This document shows positions 17,725 to 25,208 of a DNA stretch of 64,000 nt, one piece after another. The stretch is from assembly GCA_943787265.1 (NCBI GenBank), contig CALSLT010000001.1:1-64000 (forward strand), written 5' to 3'. A model generated the notes under the pieces. That model saw nothing but the letters and a program-made list of their open reading frames with translations, made no database searches and was not told the origin of the DNA. A program made the translations under genes and the position numbers. This DNA is from an uncultured Planctomycetaceae bacterium (GTDB taxonomy: Bacteria > Planctomycetota > Planctomycetia > Planctomycetales > Planctomycetaceae). Position 1 is the stretch's first letter, and each line of letters begins with the position of its first letter.

Positions 17725-18387
17725 GTGTCAGACTCGCCCGACATCACGCTCGACATGATAAGGGAACACCTCTTCGCAGCCGTTGTTTGCGACGCTCTCG
17801 ATTCACTCGGATTTCGCAATCAGTCTCCAAGGGGCGCTCTGCCGCCGCAGACAGTGGACTCCGTGCTGGTCGGTCGTTGCCAGACCACACTCTGGACGGA
17901 CATGGCCCATGAAGACCCCGAGCCGTACTCACTCGAACTTGAAGCCGTCGATGGTTGCCAGCAGGACGACGTCATGATCGCCGCCGCTCACGGATCAACG
18001 CGGTCTGGAGTTTGGGGCGAACTCCTTTCGACCGCCGCCATGAACTCGGGCTGCGTGGGAGCCATTGTTGACGGAGCTGTGCGGGACGTCCGCCAAATGC
18101 GGATGATGAATTTCCCCGTCTTCGCCCGAAGCCGATGCATCTACGATAGCCTCAACCGGCAACGCGTCATCGATCGCAACGTTCCGGTTGAAATCGACGG
18201 AGTCACCTTTGCACCGGGCGACCTCGTGATCGCCGACACCGATGGCATCGTCGTCGTTCCACAGAAAGTCGAAGTTGAAGCCATCCAGGCGGCATGGAAT
18301 AAGGTCAACGCAGAGAACATCACGCGAGACGCCATCAAGGGCGGCATGAAAGCGACCGACGCCTACCGAAAGTACGGCGTTCTTTAA
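17725..18387 (+). CDS. RraA-like family protein (first of two)
   Basis: 220-aa cytoplasmic protein of the RraA / HMG-CHA aldolase fold. I place the start at GTG 17725 (GGAG upstream); the frame is open to 17677. Seen: VCDALDSLG near the N-terminus, then GELLSTAA, GAIVDGAVRDVRQM and the C-terminal GDLVIADTDGIVVVP. Members are divalent-metal aldolases or decarboxylases of 4-hydroxy-2-oxoacids, or regulators of RNase E. The catalytic Arg-Asp pair is present, but the acidic residue three positions after it in the aldolase motif is Gln here. The following gene is a second RraA-like copy 190 bp on. Confidence 0.82.
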   Translation: MSDSPDITLDMIREHLFAAVVCDALDSLGFRNQSPRGALPPQTVDSVLVGRCQTTLWTDMAHEDPEPYSLELEAVDGCQQDDVMIAAAHGSTRSGVWGELLSTAAMNSGCVGAIVDGAVRDVRQMRMMNFPVFARSRCIYDSLNRQRVIDRNVPVEIDGVTFAPGDLVIADTDGIVVVPQKVEVEAIQAAWNKVNAENITRDAIKGGMKATDAYRKYGVL

Positions 18388-18577
18388 AGTCGCAAGTAAA
18401 CACGCTCCGCGAGCAGGATCAGTGGCGAGCCACGAATGTGGCACGGCAGAGACGGCTCGTTCCATTCAGGATGGGCAAGGTCGCCGTTATCATCAGCGAC
18501 CAACAAAATGTTCGACAGCGAATTTCCCGCCGGCGAAAACACGTCGCCGCTCACACATTCCCAAAGGAAGCTCACCC

Positions 18578-19324
18578 ATGACATCGCTCTCAGATCTCCA
18601 ACCGCTCTCCGCTGACATCTTCAAGCGTCTCGAAGAGTGCGACACTCCGACCGTCTGCAACGTCGTCGAACTGTGGGACATCCACCCGCGAAACAACGGT
18701 TACATGGATTCGAGCATCGCCGCGTGCTTCCCGGAAATGCCATCGATGGTCGGCTACGCTCTGACGTCAACATTCCGCAGCATGTCTCCACCGCGCGGAG
18801 GAGACGTTTACTCGGGCATCGCCCAACAGGTTGAAGCATTCTCCGAGCTGCCGGGCCCACCGGTGATCGTTTACCAGGACCTTGACATCCCCGTCGCGTC
18901 GGCAACATTCGGCGAGGTCATGTGTACGACTTACAAATCATTCGGCGCCAAAGGCATCGTCACTTCCGGAGCTGGCCGAGACCTGAAAGAAGTCCAGGAA
19001 CTCGGATTCCCCGCCTTCACAAACGGAACGATCTGCGCCCACGGCTACTGCCACACCCTGGCGGTCAACGTGCCAGTGACCGTCGGCGGACTCACAGTCT
19101 ACCCCGGTGACCTTCTGCACGGAGACCGCAACGGAGTCACCACGATCCCACACCAGATCGCGTCCGAAGTGCCCGACGCCTGCAAGGAACTGATGGCCGC
19201 CGAAAAAGTCGTGCTCGACTACCTGCAAGGCGACAACCTGACAGCGGCCGCGTTTGCTGAAGCTCGTCAGGAATGCGGAGCCATGATCGCCAAGCTCGCC
19301 AAACGCCTGAAAGGCGAAGCCTGA
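18578..19324 (+). CDS. RraA-like family protein (second of two)
   Basis: 248-aa protein. ATG 18578 with AAGGAAG upstream, so the longer frame from 18422 is not used. RraA-fold motifs: LEECDTPTVCNVVELW, FGEVMCTTYKSFGAKG, GIVTSGAGRDLKEVQELG and YPGDLLHGDRNGVTTIP. Here the aldolase motif Arg-Asp-x-x-Glu is complete, unlike the first copy. Likely a metal-dependent aldolase or decarboxylase of a small oxoacid. It is only distantly similar to its neighbour, so the pair may act on related substrates or form a mixed trimer; both are inferences. Confidence 0.82.
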   Translation: MTSLSDLQPLSADIFKRLEECDTPTVCNVVELWDIHPRNNGYMDSSIAACFPEMPSMVGYALTSTFRSMSPPRGGDVYSGIAQQVEAFSELPGPPVIVYQDLDIPVASATFGEVMCTTYKSFGAKGIVTSGAGRDLKEVQELGFPAFTNGTICAHGYCHTLAVNVPVTVGGLTVYPGDLLHGDRNGVTTIPHQIASEVPDACKELMAAEKVVLDYLQGDNLTAAAFAEARQECGAMIAKLAKRLKGEA

Positions 19325-19354
19325 CCGCCACTCGCTGACAGAACTACAAGGTTC

Positions 19355-19399
19355 CCAACCAGGCTGCGCCGTCCATTGAGCGGCGTCAGTCCTGGCTGG
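19355..19399. terminator. Putative bidirectional hairpin between convergent genes
   Basis: CCAACCAGG (19355-19363) can pair with CCTGGCTGG (19391-19399) with one mismatch, with a second inner GCGCCG/CGGCG pairing. It lies between the second RraA gene and the EEP-family gene and overlaps the latter's last codons. No T-run. Confidence 0.35.
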
Positions 19400-20408
19400 T
19401 CTTATCAAACGAGAAGTCGGTCGTCACCGACCGATGATCCGACCTGATGGACCATCCGTGCCGAGATCGATGCCAGGTGACCTGGTCATTCGCCCAGACC
19501 TGGTCGAGACACAGGACCGGAAACAGAGTCGGCCAGGTTTCACGGTAGCCTTCTCCAGCCGCTTCGAATGAATTCGTCAGCCGAGCCCGCAACTGGTCAA
19601 TCCAGACGGAGTTGATCGGCGTGTTGAAGTCTGCCGCCACGATCAGCGGCTGATCAGAAAGCTCAGCAGCCAGCTCGGCGAGCCGAATGAACGCAGGCTT
19701 GCGAAACATCAGAGGATTCGATTTCACATCCATCAGCAGAACGCGCATCAGAACTCCGTCGACACGAAGCGAGATGATCCGATACCTGCAGACAGCCTCG
19801 GGCTCTTCCGGGACTGTGACGTTGCCCGGCTTCATCTTGAGGATTTCGCCGCGACAAAGAATCATCATTCCCGACCCAAGCCGCATTGCTGAGTAACCAG
19901 GAATCCGCGACGTCCAGAAGTCGGGATACTCCGCCTGCTCCGTGGCTTCGACCAACGCTATGACGTCAGCATCCAAGCCCGCAAGTTCATCGGCCGCACT
20001 GTCGTAGCCAAAATTGCCTCGGCATACGTTCCAGAAAACGAACCGGTGAGCGTCCGCCGGTGGCTCATCCACCGAGCCACGAAAAACCTGCCCGCCCCAG
20101 ACAATGACCTGCATTTCAAGAATCAACAGGCACGAGGCAGTCAGCCGGCAGTCGAATCCGCCCCACAGACTCGCAGCACACGCAAGCCCACCTGCAACCA
20201 TCAAAACTGGCAGCGGCAGCGCGTAGTAGACGCCCGACAAAATCGGTATCGAGTCCTGCACGGTCACCCACAGCAAAGTTCCAACCAGCCACACGACGGT
20301 GGCCGAAACAACGGCGCACCGACCCGCGATCATCCGCCAGCGAGCAAGTCTCTTCCCAGAGCCTCCCACTGTGTCGTCCGCCCCGTTGCCTGGCATTTCT
20401 TCAATCAC
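19386..20408 (-). CDS. Membrane-anchored endonuclease/exonuclease/phosphatase (EEP) family protein
   Basis: 340 aa from a GTG at 20408 with AAGGGG upstream; the frame is open to 20501. Three hydrophobic helices lie in the first third (AVVSATVVWLVGTLLW, ALPLPVLMVAGGLACA, ASCLLILEMQVIVWGG). The EEP domain follows: FWNVCRGN, DVIALVEATE, IVAADFNTP and the C-terminal SDHRSVTTDF with the metal/catalytic Asp-His. The fold hydrolyses phosphodiesters (DNase I, sphingomyelinase, inositol phosphatases). The location suggests the catalytic domain faces the periplasm. Substrate unknown. Convergent with the RraA genes. Confidence 0.82.
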   Translation of the reverse strand: MIEEMPGNGADDTVGGSGKRLARWRMIAGRCAVVSATVVWLVGTLLWVTVQDSIPILSGVYYALPLPVLMVAGGLACAASLWGGFDCRLTASCLLILEMQVIVWGGQVFRGSVDEPPADAHRFVFWNVCRGNFGYDSAADELAGLDADVIALVEATEQAEYPDFWTSRIPGYSAMRLGSGMMILCRGEILKMKPGNVTVPEEPEAVCRYRIISLRVDGVLMRVLLMDVKSNPLMFRKPAFIRLAELAAELSDQPLIVAADFNTPINSVWIDQLRARLTNSFEAAGEGYRETWPTLFPVLCLDQVWANDQVTWHRSRHGWSIRSDHRSVTTDFSFDKTSQD

Positions 20409-20696
20409 GATCGCCCCTTCGCCGCCCGTCCTCTCAGCACGAAAGCTCAGTTTCAAGGCAGACTCCCACGCAACACTCGAAACACGAAAAGCCACAATCA
20501 CCTTAAAGCGTTTCTCTTCATCAGCTTATGGCTCATCGAAAAAAAATCAAACAGTCTCGGCACACCGATTGCATTTGCAGGAAGAGCGTCGACCGGAGGT
20601 GTAGCCGAAGACTTCTCTTGTTGGGAGGCCTTTGGACGAGCGCCTATGCTTCCGGTCGACTATTTCTCTGCGCTCGTGTCAGCGGCAATCGAAAGA

Positions 20697-21866
20697 TTAA
20701 GAGCTTGCCGGACAATCTGAATCCGCCGCTGAGATCACAGACTTCCAGACACTGACGAGAGCTTCGGCGGACTTTGCAATCCCAAAGTCGCTTCGTATTC
20801 TGCGATAAGCATTCGCAGCAAACTCCTCACGAAGACGCTCGTCATCGATCAGCCTGACAATTGCAGAAGTGATCGCTTCCGAAGAATCCACGGGCGTTAG
20901 CAACCCGGACTCACCGTCGGTAATGATCTCTCCCGTCCCGCCCACATCCGTCGCGACAATTGCCAACCTGGACGCCGCAGCTTCCAGCAGCACGCGTCCA
21001 AGAGGCTCCTGCCGAGCCCCATGAACCAGCAGATCCGACGCCCGCATCAAGTCGGGAATGTCCTCACGATATCCCAGCCGGTGAAGTTTCAACGCCGGAG
21101 CACATGCCGAAAAATCGCGTAAGACTTGAGCTTCAAATTCAACACTCTCAGCCTTCTGAGAAAAACGCTCACCCGCCAGCAGCCAGTGAACTCCCGGCCG
21201 GATATCAGTAAGACACTGCGCGACTTCAGCTAGAGTATCGAGCCCCTTCCGGAGCCCGATCTGCCCGACCGTCAGAAGAACGGTGGCATCTTCCGGAATC
21301 CCCAACTCACTGCGAATTCGCAGCCGCGAAGACTCTTCGGCTGCGAAGGCGTCGACATCGATTCCGTTGTGAAGAACAGCCCCCACTGCCTCATCAAGCC
21401 CCTGCTCAACATGAAACGCCAGCGTCGCCTCAGACACGGCAAGCAACTGACGAGTTGCGTTCAAATCCGAAATCGCCGCCCGGCTTAGCTTCATAATGTC
21501 ACGCAAGTGTGCCGTCGCCACAAACGATGGCCGAGCTAGCGTGGCAGCACCAAGCAATCGCCCCATCGAAAGACTGTTGCCATGCACAAGGTTTGCTCCG
21601 GAAAACTCAGCCGCCTCAAGCAATCGAGGAATCGCCTGGTCTTTCGGTAGTCGACGTCCTGCATCATCGAAAAGGTTCAGCTCGGTGATCGGGACACCAA
21701 GCTCCGACACTCGATCAGCCATCGCCCCTTGAACAGGCCCCAGAACACAGAACTCCAGACAGGCCTCTGGCGACTTGCCGCTGAGCAAATGACGCAACAC
21801 TGCGAGCATCGAGTTCTCGCCGCCATTGACTGTCGGATACTCGACGAGAATAGCGATCCGGTGCAT
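20697..21866 (-). CDS. Glycosyltransferase family 4-type protein
   Basis: 389-aa GT-B glycosyltransferase. ATG 21866 is preceded by GAGAGG. The N-terminal domain starts with RIAILVEYPTVNGGENSM, typical of the acceptor lobe. The C-terminal lobe has VLLTVGQIGLRKGLD, the HGARQEPLGRVLLEAAAS element with the EX7E-type pair, and the ATDVGGTGEII nucleotide-sugar loop. It should transfer a sugar from a nucleotide-sugar, probably in a surface polysaccharide. It follows ribD closely (the ribD stop is 36 bp upstream of this ATG) on the same strand. Donor and acceptor unknown. Confidence 0.88.
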   Translation of the reverse strand: MHRIAILVEYPTVNGGENSMLAVLRHLLSGKSPEACLEFCVLGPVQGAMADRVSELGVPITELNLFDDAGRRLPKDQAIPRLLEAAEFSGANLVHGNSLSMGRLLGAATLARPSFVATAHLRDIMKLSRAAISDLNATRQLLAVSEATLAFHVEQGLDEAVGAVLHNGIDVDAFAAEESSRLRIRSELGIPEDATVLLTVGQIGLRKGLDTLAEVAQCLTDIRPGVHWLLAGERFSQKAESVEFEAQVLRDFSACAPALKLHRLGYREDIPDLMRASDLLVHGARQEPLGRVLLEAAASRLAIVATDVGGTGEIITDGESGLLTPVDSSEAITSAIVRLIDDERLREEFAANAYRRIRSDFGIAKSAEALVSVWKSVISAADSDCPASS

Positions 21867-21901
21867 GGTGCCTCTCAATGCAGGACTCGACACCGTGACA
21901 T

Positions 21902-23044
21902 TCACCGCAGTCTGCCTCGAATGTAAATATCGTCGCCGACCTGCTCGACAGTCTGTCCTCGGAGTTGACTGACTTCAGGAATCACCTCAACGCCAACTCC
22001 GCCAACCGGAGTCACAGCACCAGCCCCGCCGGCGAACTTCGGTGCAACAAAAATGTGAGCTTCGTCGACAAGGCCACCATCAAACGCAGCACCAAACAAC
22101 TCTCCACCGCCCTCGATCAACACGTTCGTCATCGAACGGCGGCCGAGTTCCTGCATCAACATCGTTAGATCAACTCTTCCGTCGGCGGGACCGACAACGA
22201 TAACTTCGACACCAACGTCTCGCAGCCGATCGACTCGTTCTGCAGGAGCACTTTCGCAAACAGCGAGCAACACCGGAGCGTCATTCACCGTCCGAACAAG
22301 TTGGCTATCGAGCGGAAGCGTCGCTTTTGAATCGACGACGATCCTGACCGGCGTCCGCGGCCCTGGAACACGGACGGTAAGCAGCGGATCATCGGCTCGA
22401 GCCGTCCCGGCCCCCACAATGATCGCATCCATCCGGCCTCGCAGAAGGTGAACCCGCTGTCTCGACGCCTCAGACGAAATCCATTTCGACGCCCCAGTTC
22501 GCGTGGCAATCTTTCCATCGAGCGTCATTGCCCACTTCGCGTGGATCCACGGCAAGCCCATCGTTAACTGCTTCAAAAACGGAGCGTTCAACTCTTGAAT
22601 CGATTCTTCCGCGAGCCCGATTGAGACATCGATGCCTGCTTTCTCCAATTGCTGAATCCCTCCTCCCGCAACGTGCGGAGACGGATCTCGAAGCCCCACC
22701 GAAACTCGCCGAACACCGGCATTAATGACGGCCTCGGAGCACGGAGGAGTCTTTCCGTGATGACAACACGGTTCCAACGTCACGTAGAGCGTCGCGTTCT
22801 TGAGCAATTCCTGCCGAACGCCCTCATCCTCAAAGCGATCAACGAAGTCCGACAAGGCATTCACTTCAGCATGCCGACCACCAAACCGCTCGTGATAGCC
22901 ATCTGCCAGCAGGTTCAAATGCTCATCAACAAGAACAGCTCCGACCGCCGGGTTGGGCTCGACTCGGCCCAGGCCGCGAGAGGCAAGCTCAATCGCGTAC
23001 CGCATTACGGCATTCGGGCTGTCAAATCTCTGTGGAGCACTCAT
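21902..23044 (-). CDS. ribD: Riboflavin biosynthesis protein RibD (deaminase/reductase)
   Basis: Bifunctional enzyme of riboflavin synthesis: deaminates diaminohydroxyphosphoribosylaminopyrimidine and reduces the ribosyl side chain. 380 aa with ATG 23044 (an earlier ATG at 23053 is possible). N-terminal zinc deaminase domain: HAEVNAL and the Cys pair in LEPCCHHGKTPPC. C-terminal reductase domain: WIHAKWAMTLDGKIAT, SKWISSEASRQ, VIVGAGTARADDP and LIEGGGEL. It stands apart from other rib genes and is followed by a glycosyltransferase. All key motifs are intact. Confidence 0.95.
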   Translation of the reverse strand: MSAPQRFDSPNAVMRYAIELASRGLGRVEPNPAVGAVLVDEHLNLLADGYHERFGGRHAEVNALSDFVDRFEDEGVRQELLKNATLYVTLEPCCHHGKTPPCSEAVINAGVRRVSVGLRDPSPHVAGGGIQQLEKAGIDVSIGLAEESIQELNAPFLKQLTMGLPWIHAKWAMTLDGKIATRTGASKWISSEASRQRVHLLRGRMDAIIVGAGTARADDPLLTVRVPGPRTPVRIVVDSKATLPLDSQLVRTVNDAPVLLAVCESAPAERVDRLRDVGVEVIVVGPADGRVDLTMLMQELGRRSMTNVLIEGGGELFGAAFDGGLVDEAHIFVAPKFAGGAGAVTPVGGVGVEVIPEVSQLRGQTVEQVGDDIYIRGRLR

Positions 23045-23087
23045 TGCGGCCACTCAGCAAAACGGTGGCAGAACTGTCAACGCAGCA

Positions 23088-23396
23088 TCAGGCGGCATCG
23101 AGAATTCGCAGGACGGAACCAACAACGAGCTCTTTGACTCTGCCGCGATACTCGGTCATGTGAGGAGCGACCAAGTGAGCCTTCAAATGATCGAGGCCCT
23201 CCCACTTTTCAACGATCGTGACAATATTGGCTCGACGAGGAATCTGAGCTGGAATGTCGGTCTCAGCATCAACTGTCGGGCCGTATTCGACACAGCCTTC
23301 TTCTGCCAACACCAGTGGAACGACCTTGTGAAACTCAGCAAGAAAGTCGTCACGTTTGCCATCAACGATTTCGATTTCCGCAATTACACTCAACAT
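23088..23396 (-). CDS. Antibiotic biosynthesis monooxygenase (ABM) domain protein
   Basis: 102-aa ferredoxin-like protein. I use ATG 23396; a GTG at 23417 is possible. Seen: MLSVIAEIEIVDGKRDDFL, EGCVEYG and a conserved EKWEGLDHLKAHL near the C-terminus, the pattern of ABM/YgiN-type quinol or small-molecule monooxygenases, which act as dimers without cofactor. It lies between ribD (44 bp) and the HhH-GPD-like gene on the same strand. Substrate unknown. Confidence 0.82.
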   Translation of the reverse strand: MLSVIAEIEIVDGKRDDFLAEFHKVVPLVLAEEGCVEYGPTVDAETDIPAQIPRRANIVTIVEKWEGLDHLKAHLVAPHMTEYRGRVKELVVGSVLRILDAA

Positions 23397-23435
23397 TCCT
23401 CGCCCCAATTTCTTCACGGGATCGCCAACAGCCGA

Positions 23436-24503
23436 CTAGCGTTTTTTCTTCTTCACGGTCTTTTTCTTGACAGTCTTCTTCTTTGCTGCAGCCGTCGACT
23501 TCGCCGCGGTCTTTTTCTTTGTCGCTGACTTGGCGGCCGTCTTCTTCTTGACGGCACCTTTCTTTTTCGTAGGCGCTTTCGCCGCAGTCTTCTTTTTCAC
23601 GGCCGGCTTCGACTTAGTTGCTTTCTTCTTCGGGGCGTCCTTGGCTGCGGCTGCTGCCTTTTCAGCCTTGGCTTTGGCTCTTGCGGCAGCTCGTTTCTTA
23701 GCTTCTTTCGCTGCCGCTTTTGCCGCCTGCTCAGCTTCGGCCTTTTTCTCGGCGGAACGCTTAGCTGACTGCAGCCGCTTCCGGGCACGCCCGCTCAGCA
23801 CGTCCTTCAATCGCTCCTCAGCATCAGCGATGTCGAACTCCAGTTCCGGATGATCACCCTTTGGGGACATCTCCAGAACCGACTCACCGTGTCTGGAAAC
23901 TGAAAGCGATTTCAGGAGCCAGATAAACTCGGGAGCATCAGCCTTTCGAATAAATCCTTTGAGCAACTCAGGCCCGCTGTCTTCATCCGCTCCTACCGGC
24001 ACCAATCCAAGCCAGACAGCCGTTCGGACCATCTTGTCGTCAACCGGAATCACGTGAGTGCCGAGGCACTTTTGAAGCATGTAGTTTCGACAAAATGATG
24101 TCAGGTGCTTGATCTTCGAGACCTGTTTAAAGGCGAGATCAAACGACTTCTTCTTGATACCGTCGAAGTCGTACGAGAACTGATGATCAAAGACGTAGTA
24201 CAGCAGATAACGGACGCGCATCGCGCACCATTCCGGCTCGTGAACACCTTCGAAAACCGGCTCCAGCTCCGAGATCGTACTGACACGGACCTCGTTCCAG
24301 TCAAAGAAGTCGCCTTTCAACCGTCCGAACGCCGCATCCGCGGCTTCGTAAGATGAGTTTTCCAAGCAGACAGAAAACACCATAGCTTCCAACACGGGAA
24401 GCTGTTCGCGTTTTGGCAGTCCGCCGAACTCCTTCTTCAAGAGCTTGAGAAGACGTGTAAGAATCTTTGACTTGTCCGGAGTTTTTGATTTCGCTGCGGC
24501 CAT
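23436..24503 (-). CDS. HhH-GPD-like (endonuclease III fold) protein with histone-H1-like tail
   Basis: 355 aa in two parts. Residues 1-240 resemble the helix-hairpin-helix glycosylase fold: PVLEAMVFSVCLENSSYEAAD, then LGTHVIPVDDKMVRTAVWLGL (about 148-167), which matches the catalytic-region pattern of endonuclease III-type enzymes. The four-Cys iron-sulfur cluster motif is absent. Residues 241-355 are a Lys/Ala tail rich in KKKTAAK repeats, like histone H1 C-terminal domains, expected to be disordered and bind DNA. The protein could be a base-excision enzyme tethered to the chromosome, or an inactive DNA-bending relative. It follows rbfA on the same strand. Confidence 0.75.
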   Translation of the reverse strand: MAAAKSKTPDKSKILTRLLKLLKKEFGGLPKREQLPVLEAMVFSVCLENSSYEAADAAFGRLKGDFFDWNEVRVSTISELEPVFEGVHEPEWCAMRVRYLLYYVFDHQFSYDFDGIKKKSFDLAFKQVSKIKHLTSFCRNYMLQKCLGTHVIPVDDKMVRTAVWLGLVPVGADEDSGPELLKGFIRKADAPEFIWLLKSLSVSRHGESVLEMSPKGDHPELEFDIADAEERLKDVLSGRARKRLQSAKRSAEKKAEAEQAAKAAAKEAKKRAAARAKAKAEKAAAAAKDAPKKKATKSKPAVKKKTAAKAPTKKKGAVKKKTAAKSATKKKTAAKSTAAAKKKTVKKKTVKKKKR

Positions 24504-24627
24504 GATTATCCTGAAGTCAACTCAATTCAGAAGTAACTTGGTGGGTCAATAAGTCGAAGATTTCGAACCAGCGACAGGTTGAAAACTAACAGGCGATGGG
24601 CATCCGGCAAGCGAACCAGCAATCTTC

Positions 24628-25098
24628 TCACTCGTCCTGAGACGCAATATCCCCTGTTAATTCGTCGTCAGTCGAATCAACAACTTCGCTATCGTCAGAC
24701 GCCTCATCTTCATCCGAATCCGCCGCCGCTGATGCAGCATCACGCTCGAGCCGTTCCTGCTCAAGCTCTTTGAGAATCCGGTCCGCCTCTTCAGCCCCGG
24801 AAGACACGGCATCCTCAAGAACAAACTTCAGGACAGGGGTGTATCGTGTTTCGATTCGATCAGCGACTCTTGACTGAATGAAACCTCGCGATGCGTTTAG
24901 CCCATGAAGACATAAAGCACGCTCTTTCTCAGTCCCCAGTACAGAGACATACACTTTTGCCGTCCGCACATCTCCGGCAACCTCAACCCGCAAGACCGTC
25001 ACGTTCTTAATTCGCGGGTCACGCAGATGAAACAGGATCGCTGTCGAAACAACTTCGCGAACGGCCTGTGAAAGTCGAGCAACTCGACGTGATACCAT
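24628..25098 (-). CDS. rbfA: Ribosome-binding factor A
   Basis: 156-aa KH-like protein that helps 30S maturation and 16S 5'-end processing. Seen: RRVARLSQAVREVVSTAI at the start, DPRIKNVTVLRVEV and the AKVYVSVLG strand. The last 35 residues are an acidic Ser/Asp/Glu tail (DSDEDEASDDSEVV), longer than in the usual family member of about 120-130 aa. It follows infB by 110 bp, the usual nusA-infB-rbfA order. truB, which often follows rbfA, is not here. Confidence 0.93.
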   Translation of the reverse strand: MVSRRVARLSQAVREVVSTAILFHLRDPRIKNVTVLRVEVAGDVRTAKVYVSVLGTEKERALCLHGLNASRGFIQSRVADRIETRYTPVLKFVLEDAVSSGAEEADRILKELEQERLERDAASAAADSDEDEASDDSEVVDSTDDELTGDIASQDE

Positions 25099-25208
25099 GT
25101 AAGCAGCCTGTTAATACCAAAAAGGCCGTCGAGCTTCGTTCGCAAGCAGACTGACTCGACCGACCAGATCCGCAAAAATCATCTTGCTACGGACCAGAAA
25201 CGTAATTC

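Noticed and set aside
23436-23760. Tandem DNA repeat or satellite
   Set aside because: The repetitive DNA encodes the Lys/Ala tail (KKTAAK repeats) of the HhH-GPD-like protein in one open frame, so it is coding.
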